Assembly: GCF_003315075.1 (NCBI RefSeq)
Contig: NZ_QNRJ01000003.1
Location: forward strand, 124,001 to 188,000
Source: Rossellomorea aquimaris
Lineage (GTDB): Bacteria > Bacillota > Bacilli > Bacillales > Bacillaceae_B
Length of the DNA stretch: 64,000 nucleotides
Reading direction: 5' to 3'
Positions 29,249 to 38,768 of the stretch are shown piece after piece. Positions within the stretch are counted from its first letter, which is position 1. Each line of letters opens with the position of its first letter. The notes beneath the pieces were generated by a model. That model ran no database searches and was not told the DNA's origin. It saw nothing but the letters and a program-made list of their open reading frames with translations. The position numbers and the translations under genes are program-made.

Positions 29249-30306
29249 GATGGAAAGGGTTACTGGAGCAGTATAGGGAGCATCTTCCATTAAATGATGA
29301 CACTCCTCTTTTAACGTTAAATGAAGGGAATACTCCCTTGGTTGAATTAAAAACGCTGTCCCGGGAATGGGGCATCGAGTTGAATGTAAAGGTTGAGGGA
29401 GCAAACCCTACCGGATCCTTTAAAGATCGCGGAATGGTTCTCGCCGTTGCCAAAGCGGTAGAGTCAGGGAGTTCGACGGTCATTTGCGCCTCTACCGGAA
29501 ATACCTCCGCTTCAGCTGCAGCCTATGCAGCGAGGGCAGGAATCAAATGTATCGTGGTCATCCCCGAGGGGAAAATTGCTCAAGGGAAACTGGCTCAAGC
29601 TGTCATGTATGGTGCCGAAATCATTTCCATCGAAGGGAATTTTGATGAAGCCCTGGAAATCGTCCGTGAGCTGAGTAAAACCGAATCTGTCACTCTTGTG
29701 AATTCAGTGAATCCGTATCGTTTGGAAGGCCAGAAAACAGCAGCTTTTGAAGTCATCGAAGGGTTGGGTATGGCCCCTGATGTGCTTGCGATCCCTGTTG
29801 GTAATGCGGGGAATATTTCAGCATACTGGAAAGGTTTCAAAGAATATCATGAGCTCAAAGCTTCGACTTTACCTCGAATGTTTGGCTTTGAAGCATCTGG
29901 AGCAGCAGCTTTGGTCCATGACAGGGTGTTTCCTCAGCCTGAAACGATTGCGACGGCGATCCGAATCGGGAACCCGGCAAGCTGGTCATTAGCTGTAGAC
30001 GCTCTGGAGGAATCAAATGGACATATCGATGAAGTAAGCGATGAAGAAATTCTAGAGGCCTATCAGCTGCTTGCAAGTAAAGAAGGGATCTTTGCTGAGC
30101 CCGCTTCATGTGCATCGATTGCGGGAATAAAGAAATCATTGGATAAAGGCTTGATCAAAAAAGGTTCAAAGGTAGTGGCGGTATTGACAGGTAATGGCTT
30201 AAAGGATCCGGTTACGGCCATGGATTGCAGTCCGGTCATACCGGCGAAGTTGCCAAACGATCGTGAAATGGTGAAGGACTATATTAAAGGGACCATTGGC
30301 GTATGA
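29245..30306 (+). CDS. thrC: Threonine synthase
   Basis: The PLP enzyme turns O-phosphohomoserine into threonine. The PLP Lys is in [10 protein letters not shown], followed by [17 protein letters not shown] and the phosphate loop PVGNAGN. Length 353 matches the Bacillus type. Its ATGA overlaps the hom stop by 4 bp, and its own end overlaps thrB in the same way, so hom-thrC-thrB are translationally coupled. Confidence 0.94.
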   Translation: MRWKGLLEQYREHLPLNDDTPLLTLNEGNTPLVELKTLSREWGIELNVKVEGANPTGSFKDRGMVLAVAKAVESGSSTVICASTGNTSASAAAYAARAGIKCIVVIPEGKIAQGKLAQAVMYGAEIISIEGNFDEALEIVRELSKTESVTLVNSVNPYRLEGQKTAAFEVIEGLGMAPDVLAIPVGNAGNISAYWKGFKEYHELKASTLPRMFGFEASGAAALVHDRVFPQPETIATAIRIGNPASWSLAVDALEESNGHIDEVSDEEILEAYQLLASKEGIFAEPASCASIAGIKKSLDKGLIKKGSKVVAVLTGNGLKDPVTAMDCSPVIPAKLPNDREMVKDYIKGTIGV

Positions 30307-31238
30307 AAAGACGTGACCCCCGCTCATGGAAGATCATTGTCCCTGGAAGCACAGCCAATTTAGGAGCTGGATTTGATTCTCTGGGCTTGGCTTTAAATGT
30401 ATTTTTAACCTTGGAGGTACATGAAGCGGAAGATTGGCAAGTGATTCCCCTTTCTTCTGCCCTGGAGGTCTTTCCGGTTGATGAGACACATTTCATTGTA
30501 GAGATCGTGAAAGAGGTGGCAGATGACTATGGTAAGAAGCCGTCTCCGTGTCACCTCTACATATCCAGTGACATTCCGTTAACGAGAGGGTTAGGCTCCA
30601 GCGCAGCAGCGGTTGTGGCGGGCATTGAGCTTGCCAATGCCCTGTGTGAGCTGAATCTGACCCAGGAAAAGAAACTGGCACTTGCGAATCGGTTTGAAGG
30701 TCATCCTGATAACGTAGGAGCGTCCCTCTATGGTGGGTTTGTGGTCAGCTGTCAGCATGAAAAAGGCGTGAGTCTTTTATCGGTTCCTGATCTGCCCGTT
30801 GATGTGGTATGCGTGATTCCTAAAGCTGAACTGAAAACATCGGATTCCCGAAATGTACTTCCGGAGAGTCTTTCCTTTGAAGAATCCGTGGAAGCCGGAG
30901 CGATTTCAAATGTACTGGTGGCTGCGTTTTTAACAGGGGACTGGGAAATGGTTGGGAAAATGATGAAGCGGGACAGGTATCATCAGCCCCACCGGAGAAA
31001 GCTGCTTCCTCACTATGATGCAGTGGAAGAGGTTGCGGGCCGTTTCGGGGCATTCGGTGTCGCCTTAAGCGGTGCCGGCCCGACGATTGCCTGCTTCGTG
31101 GAACGGGAAGCAAGTGAATGGCTCGCACGACAGCTCGAACAGTCCTTCCCAAGCATGAACGTCCGCAAACTATCCATCTCCCCATCGGGAAGCAGCATCA
31201 CCATCGAACAACCAAAGGTCCGTCCCTCGTCGCTTTGA
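30303..31238 (+). CDS. thrB: Homoserine kinase
   Basis: This GHMP kinase phosphorylates homoserine. The N-terminal [18 protein letters not shown], the ATP loop [12 protein letters not shown] and the C-terminal [14 protein letters not shown] are intact. The last residues KVRPSSL are encoded by the left arm of an inverted GAGGGACGGACCT pair, so the repeat has replaced or extended the natural C terminus. Length 311 is near the family norm. Confidence 0.93.
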   Translation: MKRRDPRSWKIIVPGSTANLGAGFDSLGLALNVFLTLEVHEAEDWQVIPLSSALEVFPVDETHFIVEIVKEVADDYGKKPSPCHLYISSDIPLTRGLGSSAAAVVAGIELANALCELNLTQEKKLALANRFEGHPDNVGASLYGGFVVSCQHEKGVSLLSVPDLPVDVVCVIPKAELKTSDSRNVLPESLSFEESVEAGAISNVLVAAFLTGDWEMVGKMMKRDRYHQPHRRKLLPHYDAVEEVAGRFGAFGVALSGAGPTIACFVEREASEWLARQLEQSFPSMNVRKLSISPSGSSITIEQPKVRPSSL

Positions 31239-31259
31239 AACAGGCGAGGGACGGACCTT
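31216..31259. repeat. Inverted 13-bp word pair over the thrB stop codon
   Basis: AGGTCCGTCCCTC (31216-31228) and GAGGGACGGACCT (31246-31258) form a stem around the thrB stop. It could act as a weak terminator, though only a short T run follows. Confidence 0.88.
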
Positions 31260-31291
31260 GTTTGGTGAAGGGAAGAGCTTGGTTCGTATGG

Positions 31292-31597
31292 TTATTTTTC
31301 TCTTGAAATCATAAAACAATTATCTGTTTCATTTACGATCAGGTAGTAGGATGATTGATGGGTCATGCCCATTTCTTCGCGGAGTTCTTTTGGGATGTGG
31401 ACGGTTCCTTTTTCAGAGACGTAGCGCTTGTTATGAGTAGAGTCTTTGACCGCTCGCTTAATATAGATACAGTTGTTTTGGTAGACGAGTTCTGCAAGTC
31501 TTCCTGGAACCAGTCCAAACGGTTCCCGCCATTTGTGTGGGAGGGTAATCGTACCGCTTTTACTAAATGTTTTGCTACCATATATCGTGCTCAACAT
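31292..31597 (-). CDS. AbrB/SpoVT-like DNA-binding protein with two domains
   Basis: This 101-residue protein looks like two swapped-hairpin AbrB-type domains in a row. The first, near 8-50, contains FSKSGTITLPHKWREPFGL; the second, near 57-98, contains VSEKGTVHIPKELREEMGM. Such domains bind DNA as dimers and occur in transition-state regulators and antitoxins; no toxin gene is adjacent. Start is ATG behind AGGTGATG. It converges with thrB. Its target is unknown. Confidence 0.7.
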   Translation of the reverse strand: MLSTIYGSKTFSKSGTITLPHKWREPFGLVPGRLAELVYQNNCIYIKRAVKDSTHNKRYVSEKGTVHIPKELREEMGMTHQSSYYLIVNETDNCFMISREK

Positions 31598-31755
31598 GGA
31601 GCATCACCTGCCTTCACTATCATTGCTTCTCTTTTTTCCTCTTACATGAAAAATAAACACAATTTTGAAAAAATAGGAAGAAGGTTGGGGTGTGTTTAAT
31701 GGGAGGGGGATCAGTGGAATAAAAAGGTATAACCCCTAGTTTGGAGGTGTGAATC

Positions 31756-32940
31756 ATCGATCCAATACACATTCTGTTTTTGCTTGTAATCGGCTACAGT
31801 GTTTTTACCATTGATAAAAAGAAGAAGAATGTTCCTGTTCCAGTCGTTTTACTTCTGATTGGAATAGGGCTGTCGTACGTACCCGCTTTTTCTGACGTCA
31901 ACTTAACGAAAGAAATCATCTTTGAATGGTTTCTACCATCCTTATTATTTATTTCCGCCTATCAATTTTCAACCAAAGCCTTAAAAAAGCATGTTGGAAT
32001 CATCTCTATCCTTAGTACAGTGGGAATTATCATTACGACCCTTCTGATGAGCCTGCTCTTTTATTACGGTTTGCATCCGTGGCTTTCCCTTTCGTTTGTA
32101 GAAGCTCTATTGATGGCGACGATCCTGACACCTACGGATCCTGTGTCCGTTGTCTCTATACTAAAGGAATCTTCCAATCACCAGGACATTGCAGATGTTG
32201 TAGAAGGTGAGTCCATGATCAATGATGGGACAAGCATCGTGCTCTTTACGGTTGTGGCAGGAGTCTACTTTGGGGAAGGAACCATTTCAATGCCTTCTTT
32301 TCTATTGGAATTTCTGTTGGTTTCCTTAGGAGGAATCGCAATTGGTGTGTCACTCGGCTGGCTGGCGAGTAAAGCCATCCACTTCACAACAGATTCCAGC
32401 TATCAGATCATGCTTAGCATCATTCTTGCTTATGGAACCTTTTACATAGGGGAAGCGCTTGGTGTTTCAGGCGTACTGGCTACTGTGTTCTCAGGGATCA
32501 TGCTCTCGTATGAATACGGAAGAACGATTAAGGAACATCATTTTAGAAAGGATCTGGATGGTTTCTGGACCGTCATGGAACCGACCATTCTCACCTTTTT
32601 ATTCCTATTAATCGGGATTCAGGCGACACAGTATTTATCTTTCTCATTAATCGGGTGGATCTTCTTCCTATTTATTCTCTCCTTGGTGGTTCGCTATGTT
32701 ATTATTATTGGTGTTGTCAAAATGAATAAAACGTGGAGAAAAACTTACGGATGGAAGGAAGTATTCATATTAACTTGGTCCGGTATTAAAGGAACTATGT
32801 CTGTTGCTTTATTACTGAGTATAGATGGGCAAGGACCTGAGCTGCTCCATTCCTTGACATTTGGTGTCATCCTGCTTTCTCTCATCATACAAAGCATAGG
32901 AATTTACCCTTTGACGACTTTCTTTTTGAAAGGAAAATAA
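31756..32940 (+). CDS. CPA1-type Na+/H+ antiporter
   Basis: This inner-membrane cation/proton antiporter has about 12 hydrophobic segments. The family core is present: TPTDPVSVVSI near residue 125 and GESMINDGTSIVLF near 150 with the ion-binding Asp, then a C-terminal WSGIKGTMSVALLLS. The strong site GGAGGTG (31743-31749) is followed at the correct 6-nt distance by ATC 31756, which gives (M)DPIHILFLLVIGYS, a natural N terminus. The first standard start, TTG 31780, is 30 nt from that site and would remove part of the first helix. I therefore choose ATC. Confidence 0.75.
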   Translation: MDPIHILFLLVIGYSVFTIDKKKKNVPVPVVLLLIGIGLSYVPAFSDVNLTKEIIFEWFLPSLLFISAYQFSTKALKKHVGIISILSTVGIIITTLLMSLLFYYGLHPWLSLSFVEALLMATILTPTDPVSVVSILKESSNHQDIADVVEGESMINDGTSIVLFTVVAGVYFGEGTISMPSFLLEFLLVSLGGIAIGVSLGWLASKAIHFTTDSSYQIMLSIILAYGTFYIGEALGVSGVLATVFSGIMLSYEYGRTIKEHHFRKDLDGFWTVMEPTILTFLFLLIGIQATQYLSFSLIGWIFFLFILSLVVRYVIIIGVVKMNKTWRKTYGWKEVFILTWSGIKGTMSVALLLSIDGQGPELLHSLTFGVILLSLIIQSIGIYPLTTFFLKGK

Positions 32941-33000
32941 GTCTTCAAAGAATTTATGATAAATTGGTAAGAACTGAGAAACCATAGGAGAAAGACTATT

Positions 33001-34350
33001 TTGAATTTAGGTGAACCATCAACGATGAAACAAGCAAAAGACATTGCCTTAAAAATTTCTGTCACCTACGTATTATTAGGCATCCTGTGGATTATACTAT
33101 CCGACTATTTTTCCATGATCCTCGCTCATGAAAAGCTTAGCATGTATATTTATTTTCAGCGCTATAAAGGCTGGTTATTTACACTTGTAACAGGTGTGGT
33201 CATTTTTCTATTGGTGTTTCGGAGAACCAGTGAATTAATAATCTCGAATGAAAAGTTGAAGAAAAAAGAGAGACAGCTTCAAATAAGGAATCAGCATTAT
33301 CATTCTCTATTTGAACAAAACTCGGATGCAGTCCTAGAGCTTAGCCTGGAGGGCAATGTGGTATCCGTGAACTCCGAAGCTGAAGGATTGCTGGAATCAA
33401 CTCATGAAGAGTTGAAAGAAGTGAAATTCAGCGAATTTTTGGATGAAGTCGAGATGAAAAGAGTAACGGAATACTTCTTCCAAACCTTCAAAGGCTGGGC
33501 GTCTACCTTTGAAACGACCATTCATTTAGCCAATAACAACCGGAAAATATTGCGCTGTTCACTTGTACCGATTATTGTTAATCAAAAAGTGACGGGGATG
33601 TTTGCCATTGCCAGGGATATCACTCTTTATCGGGAAAATGAAGAAATGGTGATAGCATCGGAAAAGCTTTCTGTCATTGGCCAGCTGGCTGCGGCTGTTG
33701 CGCATGAAATCCGTAATCCCCTTACGTCCCTAAAAGGGTTCATCCAGCTTATGCAAATCAGTAATCGAATCAACCATGATCATTTGGATATCATGCTCTC
33801 TGAAGTCGATCGGATTGACTTGATCTCAGGGGAGATGCTGATACTGGGTAAACAGCAGGAGTTCGACCTTCGTCGTGAAAAACTGGATGATATCCTGAAA
33901 CAAGTACTGGTACTGATGGAAGCACAGGCTCATCTTGATAATGTATCCATTCAATATAAAAACCTGGCGGAAAAACCTTTGTACGTATTGGGTGAAGGAA
34001 ACCAGCTCAAACAAGTGTTCATTAACATCATTAAAAATGCAGTTGAATCGATACCTGAAAACAAGGATGGAAATGTTTCCATTACATTGGTCACTAGAGG
34101 CGACGACGACGTCCATGTTATCGTTGAGGATAACGGTGTAGGCATGGAACCGGAGAGAATCGGCCACCTTGGAGAGCCATTTTATTCAACGAAAGAAAAA
34201 GGAACGGGCCTGGGACTGGCCGTCTGTCAAAAGATCATTGAACGACATAAAGGACATATACAGTTTCAAAGTGAAAAAGAAAAAGGAACCGCAGTGGAAA
34301 TCAGCTTGCCGATCGTGGACGAACAGATTCCTGCTGCCTCTGCCGATTAA
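33001..34350 (+). CDS. Membrane PAS sensor histidine kinase
   Basis: The protein resembles Bacillus sporulation-type kinases. It has two membrane segments (about 18-40 and 57-75), a PAS domain near 100-210, a HisKA domain with the phospho-acceptor His near 235 (AAVAHEIRNPLTSLKG), and an HATPase domain with N box (NIIKNAVESIP), G1 (DNGVGM) and G2 (GTGLGLA). No response regulator is next to it, as expected for phosphorelay kinases. TTG start behind ATAGGAGAAAG. Input signal unknown. Confidence 0.85.
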   Translation: MNLGEPSTMKQAKDIALKISVTYVLLGILWIILSDYFSMILAHEKLSMYIYFQRYKGWLFTLVTGVVIFLLVFRRTSELIISNEKLKKKERQLQIRNQHYHSLFEQNSDAVLELSLEGNVVSVNSEAEGLLESTHEELKEVKFSEFLDEVEMKRVTEYFFQTFKGWASTFETTIHLANNNRKILRCSLVPIIVNQKVTGMFAIARDITLYRENEEMVIASEKLSVIGQLAAAVAHEIRNPLTSLKGFIQLMQISNRINHDHLDIMLSEVDRIDLISGEMLILGKQQEFDLRREKLDDILKQVLVLMEAQAHLDNVSIQYKNLAEKPLYVLGEGNQLKQVFINIIKNAVESIPENKDGNVSITLVTRGDDDVHVIVEDNGVGMEPERIGHLGEPFYSTKEKGTGLGLAVCQKIIERHKGHIQFQSEKEKGTAVEISLPIVDEQIPAASAD

Positions 34351-34365
34351 GAAAGGACTAATAGC

Positions 34366-35499
34366 ATGAACTCAATTTCAACTATTATCAATACCCCATC
34401 AATCCAAAAAAACTGGGAAGAATCAGGATTCACTTCTTTAACTCCTGTACAGGAGCGTGTAGTACCTCTCATCATGGAAGGGAAAGATGTTGTTTGTGAA
34501 TCGCCGACTGGAACAGGGAAGACGCTTGCGTATCTTCTTCCAATCATCCAGGCCATTGATCCATCAAGAAAACAGGCTCAAGCTGTGATACTTGCTCCAT
34601 CAAGGGAGCTTGTCATGCAAATCCACCAGGAGATCCAGAAGTGGGCGAAGGGAACCGACGTCACGAGTGCTGCCTTCATTGGAGGAGCAAACATTAAAAA
34701 GCAAGTCGAGAAGCTGAAGAAAAAGCCGCATATTGTAGTGGGAACAACGGGTCGCTTGATCGAACTGATGAAAATGAAGAAAATGAAGATGCATGAAGTG
34801 AAAACCATCGTCGTCGATGAGTTCGACTTAATGATTTCCTCAGAACATATCCGTGAAGTGAAGGATATCATCAAGGCAACTTTAAAAGAGCGTCAAGTTT
34901 TATTCTTCTCGGCCACTTTATCAGACGAAACCGAGCACGTAGCAGAATCCCTATTGCAAAACCATGAAATCGTGAAAATGGAAGCCAATCTCGATAACCC
35001 GAAAGTGGATCATGTGTATGTATACAGTGAGATGCGAGACAAAATGGAAGCTCTAAGAAGCATCTCCTACTTCAAAGGAATCAAGGCCCTTGTCTTTTTT
35101 AATCAATTGGAAAAGCTTTCTGAAATAGAAGAAAAGCTGAAGTATAAGGGTGTCGAACTGGAAGTCCTGGCAGGGGAATCAAACAAGATGGAGCGTAAGC
35201 AATCATTGGACCGCTTCCGCTCAGGAAAAGTGTCGATGCTTCTGACAACAGACGTCGCAGCACGCGGTCTGGATATTACAGATGTCACACACGTTGTCCA
35301 TTACGACTTCCCTAGCGATACGAAACAATACATTCACCGCTCAGGAAGAACCGGGCGAATGGGAGCGGAAGGAACCGTTATCTGCCTCGTAACCAAACGC
35401 GAGCTGAGCTTCCTCGAGAAACTGAGCAAAGAACTCAATCTCCCATTCCAGGAAAAAACCATTCGCGGTGGGGGACTTCAAACGCCAGAACAAAAATAA
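34366..35499 (+). CDS. DEAD-box RNA helicase (YfmL-like)
   Basis: This ATP-dependent RNA helicase of 377 residues consists of the helicase core without a long C-terminal RNA-binding tail, like B. subtilis YfmL. Q-motif region FTSLTPVQERVVP, Walker A SPTGTGKT, motif III SAT and motif VI HRSGRTGRMG are intact. Motif II reads DEFD rather than DEAD. It follows the kinase by 15 bp and ends at a repeat-built terminator. A role in ribosome or RNA remodelling is inferred from the family. Confidence 0.87.
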   Translation: MNSISTIINTPSIQKNWEESGFTSLTPVQERVVPLIMEGKDVVCESPTGTGKTLAYLLPIIQAIDPSRKQAQAVILAPSRELVMQIHQEIQKWAKGTDVTSAAFIGGANIKKQVEKLKKKPHIVVGTTGRLIELMKMKKMKMHEVKTIVVDEFDLMISSEHIREVKDIIKATLKERQVLFFSATLSDETEHVAESLLQNHEIVKMEANLDNPKVDHVYVYSEMRDKMEALRSISYFKGIKALVFFNQLEKLSEIEEKLKYKGVELEVLAGESNKMERKQSLDRFRSGKVSMLLTTDVAARGLDITDVTHVVHYDFPSDTKQYIHRSGRTGRMGAEGTVICLVTKRELSFLEKLSKELNLPFQEKTIRGGGLQTPEQK

Positions 35500-35510
35500 G
35501 ATGAAAAATT

Positions 35511-35552
35511 AGAGGTCCGTCCCCAGGTTTTGAGGGACGGACCTCTGTTTTT
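35511..35552 (+). terminator. Terminator built from the 13-bp word pair
   Basis: AGAGGTCCGTCCC (35511-35523) pairs with GGGACGGACCTCT (35534-35546) and six T follow. The right arm holds a full copy of GAGGGACGGACCT at 35532-35544. Here the repeat acts as a regular Rho-independent terminator. Confidence 0.88.
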
Positions 35553-35593
35553 TGACTGGATGTGGTGACGTCTACCCATCCCAAATTATAACT

Positions 35594-37210
35594 CTATTTC
35601 CCATACACAACGTTACCATCCATCATTGTCATCCATACACCGGTCTCCAGCATCTCCTCTGCTTCCGCTTCAAACAAGTTCCGATCCAAGACGACTAAAT
35701 CAGCTTTCTTCCCAACTTCGATCGTTCCTAAATCATGCTCTCTGAAGTTTCCGTAGGCAGGGGATTTCGTGTAATGCATCAGGGCATGTGCCATTGGAAT
35801 TTTCTCGTCAGGATTCCATCCTCCATGTGGAGTGCCGTCTTCATGTTTACGAGTAACCGCCCGGTAAAGACCAAGCATGGGATTCAGGTCCACAATCGGA
35901 AAGTCCGTTCCGAACGCGATACTGGTCCTGTGATTCTGCAAGGACCCTATAGGCCAGGTGAATCGAGCCCTATCAGGACCGAGCCTGTCTAAATAGGCAT
36001 GGGTATCCATGGACCCTGATGTCAGGTGTTCAGGCTGAATGGACGCTATGACGCCTAACTTCTCAAACCGATGAAAGTCACTTGGGTCGCAAACTTCAAT
36101 ATGCTCGATTGTATGGCGGGAATCCCGCATGCCATTTACACTCCCGGCATGCTCATACAAATCCAGGCCCAACCGGACCGCCGCGTCTCCACATGCGTGT
36201 AGGCGGATCCTGAAACCTTCCCGGTCAGCCTCATCAATCCATTCTTGGTACACATGAGGATCATAGATGGTGCCGCCCGTTTCAGAAGGACGGTCAAAGT
36301 ACGGCTGAAGTAAAAAGCCGGTATAGGTGAGGGGGACACCATCCAGGAACTGCTTCAAGCCGGAAAATTGAAGCTTATCGGATTGATACTTTCCCCTGAA
36401 TCGGATACCACGCTCAAGGTTTCCGTCCAAAACATCCAAAAAATGAATTCTCGTCGTCAGCTCTCCTTTTTCCTCAAAGGTCCTATAAAAAGCCGGATCC
36501 CCTAAAGTATATCCGGGAAGAGGAAGCATATCAGAAACAGAGGTGATGCCGTAGGATGAAGTCTTTGCCAACATCCCGTTCATCAGCCTGGCTTTCACAT
36601 TTTCATCAAACGAAAAAGCTTCAATGACATACTGAACAGCCGTCTCATACAAAAAGCCGGTCGGCTCCCCATGCTCGTCTTTTTCAATCCTTCCAAAAGG
36701 AGGTTCGGGTGTATCACGGTGAATCCCTAATTTCTGAAGGGCAGCTGTATTCAGCCAAGCGCTATGAGCTTCTTCATTCAGAAGCACAACAGGACGGTGG
36801 GGAATGTACTGATCCAGAGAGTGACGGGAGGGGGTAGCCTGACCTGGCCAACGCACGTGATGCCAGCCGAATCCAAGTACCCATTCATCGTTCGGGTGGT
36901 CCATTGCATACTCCGCAACCATTTTTGCCGTCGCATCTTCTGAATAACCGAATGTCAGCTGACAGAACCCCTCAAACATTGCCCCTAAAAACAAATGAAG
37001 ATGGAAATCATGAAACCCTGCCGTCACCAGGCGGTTTCCGACATCCCATGTTTCTGTCGACGGTCCAATAAAGCTTACCATCTCTGAGCGGGGACCTACT
37101 CCAATAATACGGTCATCCCGAACGGCCACGAACCCATCAAAAGGGGATAAAGCATTCCCGGTAAATATGGCTTTACTTACAATCATTTTATGAGCTTTAT
37201 GATCCAACAT
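35594..37210 (-). CDS. Metal-dependent amidohydrolase (YtcJ-like)
   Basis: This large amidohydrolase of the YtcJ/amidohydrolase 3 type probably hydrolyses an N-acyl or cyclic amide. The metal-binding HDFHLHLFLGA near residue 65, HACGDAAVRLGLD and HTIEHIEVCDP in the middle, and FGTDFPIVDLNP near the C terminus are all present. I use ATG 37210 (MLDHKAHKMIVSK), 5 nt behind GGAG; the longer frame begins at 37231. No operon partner is seen. Substrate unknown. Confidence 0.8.
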   Translation of the reverse strand: MLDHKAHKMIVSKAIFTGNALSPFDGFVAVRDDRIIGVGPRSEMVSFIGPSTETWDVGNRLVTAGFHDFHLHLFLGAMFEGFCQLTFGYSEDATAKMVAEYAMDHPNDEWVLGFGWHHVRWPGQATPSRHSLDQYIPHRPVVLLNEEAHSAWLNTAALQKLGIHRDTPEPPFGRIEKDEHGEPTGFLYETAVQYVIEAFSFDENVKARLMNGMLAKTSSYGITSVSDMLPLPGYTLGDPAFYRTFEEKGELTTRIHFLDVLDGNLERGIRFRGKYQSDKLQFSGLKQFLDGVPLTYTGFLLQPYFDRPSETGGTIYDPHVYQEWIDEADREGFRIRLHACGDAAVRLGLDLYEHAGSVNGMRDSRHTIEHIEVCDPSDFHRFEKLGVIASIQPEHLTSGSMDTHAYLDRLGPDRARFTWPIGSLQNHRTSIAFGTDFPIVDLNPMLGLYRAVTRKHEDGTPHGGWNPDEKIPMAHALMHYTKSPAYGNFREHDLGTIEVGKKADLVVLDRNLFEAEAEEMLETGVWMTMMDGNVVYGK

Positions 37211-37261
37211 CTCTTCTCCAATCCTTTTCATCCTATTAAATCGATTGTAACCAGAATAAGG

Positions 37262-37345
37262 AAAGAATACAAACCAGCGCTTCTAATCACGAGTGTAAGA
37301 TTTTATGAGAAGTTCAATTTTCAAGAAGGCATTAAAAAAACAATG
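37262..37345 (+). pseudogene. Possible remnant of a GNAT acetyltransferase
   Basis: The translated piece ALLITSVRFYEKFNFQEGIKK resembles the C-terminal FYEKxGF signature of GNAT acetyltransferases, with no start or body upstream. It lies right before an intact GNAT gene. The match is short and may be chance. Confidence 0.25.
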
Positions 37346-37385
37346 TTGAATAGTAAAAGAGAACAAGAAGAAAAGGAGAATGATT

Positions 37386-37931
37386 ATGCTGACAAGAACC
37401 TTTCCGGTGCTTGAAACTGAAAGATTCCGCTTAAGAAAGATGGAAGAAGGAGATGCTCCCAGAGTATTTGACTATTTTTCAAAAGATGAAGTCACTCGAT
37501 ATTATGATCTGGAATCATTTCAAGAAGAAAAACAAGCCATTGAAATCATCAACAGATGGAATGGGAAATTTCAGGAAAACGAAGGGATCAGGTGGGGGAT
37601 TGCTTTAAAAGACACAGACGAAATCATTGGCAGCTGCGGTTTTCATCAGTGGGAAAAAGAGCACTTTAAAGCCGAGGTGGGATTTGAGATCCACCCAGAC
37701 TATTGGAGACAAGGGGTCATGTCCGAGGTGTTAAGACCTACCTTGAAGTACGGGTTTGAAGAAATGTCCCTTAATCGAATAGAAGCTTTTTATGATCCGG
37801 AGAACACGGCTTCAAAGAAATGTCTTGAAAAAGCAGGATTCATGTTCGAAGGAGTATTGAGAAAAGCGGCATTTGAAAAGGGTATCTTTTGCGATGCAGC
37901 TGTTTGTTCCCTGTTAAAAGAAGAGTTTTAA
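37386..37931 (+). CDS. GNAT acetyltransferase (RimJ/RimL type)
   Basis: This is a 181-residue acetyl-CoA-dependent N-acetyltransferase. The N terminus LETERFRLRKMEEGD, the acceptor region IGSCGFHQW, the acetyl-CoA loop VGFEIHPDYWRQGVMSEV and the C-terminal NRIEAFYDPENTASKKCLEKAGF are typical of RimJ/RimL proteins. ATG 37386 has GGAG 7 nt upstream; the ATG at 37380 is too close. The substrate may be a ribosomal protein or small molecule; this cannot be told from sequence. Confidence 0.82.
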   Translation: MLTRTFPVLETERFRLRKMEEGDAPRVFDYFSKDEVTRYYDLESFQEEKQAIEIINRWNGKFQENEGIRWGIALKDTDEIIGSCGFHQWEKEHFKAEVGFEIHPDYWRQGVMSEVLRPTLKYGFEEMSLNRIEAFYDPENTASKKCLEKAGFMFEGVLRKAAFEKGIFCDAAVCSLLKEEF

Positions 37932-37938
37932 ACAAAAT

Positions 37939-37976
37939 TTAAGACGCTGCTTATGCCTATATCACATAAACAGCGC
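37939..37976 (+). terminator. Imperfect hairpin after the acetyltransferase
   Basis: TTAAGACGCTGCTTATG pairs with CACATAAACAGCGCCTTAA over most positions. No T-run follows, so it is only a possible terminator. Confidence 0.4.
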
Positions 37977-38101
37977 CTTAACTTAAGTAAATCTTATTCA
38001 ATTAACTTTACTATCCTTTCTTACTAATACACATACTTAACATTCATTTCAATTAATGGTCTTGCATGTAATATTTAGTTTATTTTCATTTGCCGCTGAT
38101 T

Positions 38102-38330
38102 TTCCCACACGCCCACATGTTACGAAGATAGTTTTCACGGGCTACCTTCTTGCGTACCATGATGTTAGCATGCTTCGCTTACACTCTTCATTGGAATCAT
38201 CTCCTGAAATAAGATTGCGCATTCCCGCATATCCACACATCTTGAAATCAGTTTTCACGGGCCGATCTCAAAAGCGAGATGTGATGCTGACATGCTTTGC
38301 TAGCTTACTTCATTGGAATCACGCCTTCCT
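38102..38330. repeat. Two diverged tandem copies of a ~120-bp unit
   Basis: Two units share GTTTTCACGGGC (38131 and 38251), ATGCTT-containing hairpin centres and CATTGGAATCA (38189 and 38311), giving a period of 120-122 bp. The rest has drifted but keeps local inverted repeats, for example ATCTC/GAGAT in unit 2. There is no convincing protein frame. The stretch 38331-38545 after it is A+T-rich and shows nothing else. Confidence 0.75.
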
Positions 38331-38547
38331 TTAAAGTTTTGTGTTTGTAAATCTTTTATTAATTATATATTAACAAATTATAAAATTAATGCAAATGTTC
38401 AGAATAATCAATATAATACGATTTGGGCTGTTTTTTAGGATGAAATAGTCGGTTATCTTACTTTATCTCAATTTTTCTAGTTTTTTTAAAAATTCTTTTC
38501 AAAAAAGTAAGTAGCTTCTGAAAAAGTGGATTCAATTATACATGGAC

Positions 38548-38678
38548 CGTTCCTTTTCGCTCCAGGCACTTTCTTTCCGCGGGGAGGAAGTCGAGCCTCC
38601 TCGGGCTTTGCCCTGTGGGGTCTCGACTTTTCCTCTATTTCCCGCAGGAGTAAAGTGCCTTCCGCTCCAATCCACTCT
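38548..38678 (-). repeat. Full-length ~130-bp Bacillus intergenic repeat, copy 1
   Basis: Read on the minus strand, this copy shares GATTGGAGCGGAAGG, CTCCTGCGGGAA, GAGACCCCACAGGGCAAAG, CCCGAGGAGGCTC and CCCCGCGGAAAG with the copy at 44537-44664. The ends and the centre are inverted repeats, so the RNA would fold strongly. Elements like this recur in many Bacillus genomes; it encodes no transposase. Confidence 0.88.
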
Positions 38679-38768
38679 GTGCAACTACATTTTTTTGCTT
38701 ATAAATATGGACAATCAATAACCTTAAAGCTCATTTTGAAAATATGAAATGAGCAACAAACAGAGCCA

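Noticed and set aside
38056..38334. A 92-codon plus-strand frame over the tandem repeat
   Set aside because: It has no ribosome site, a composition set by the two repeat units and no protein-like pattern. The repeat explains it.
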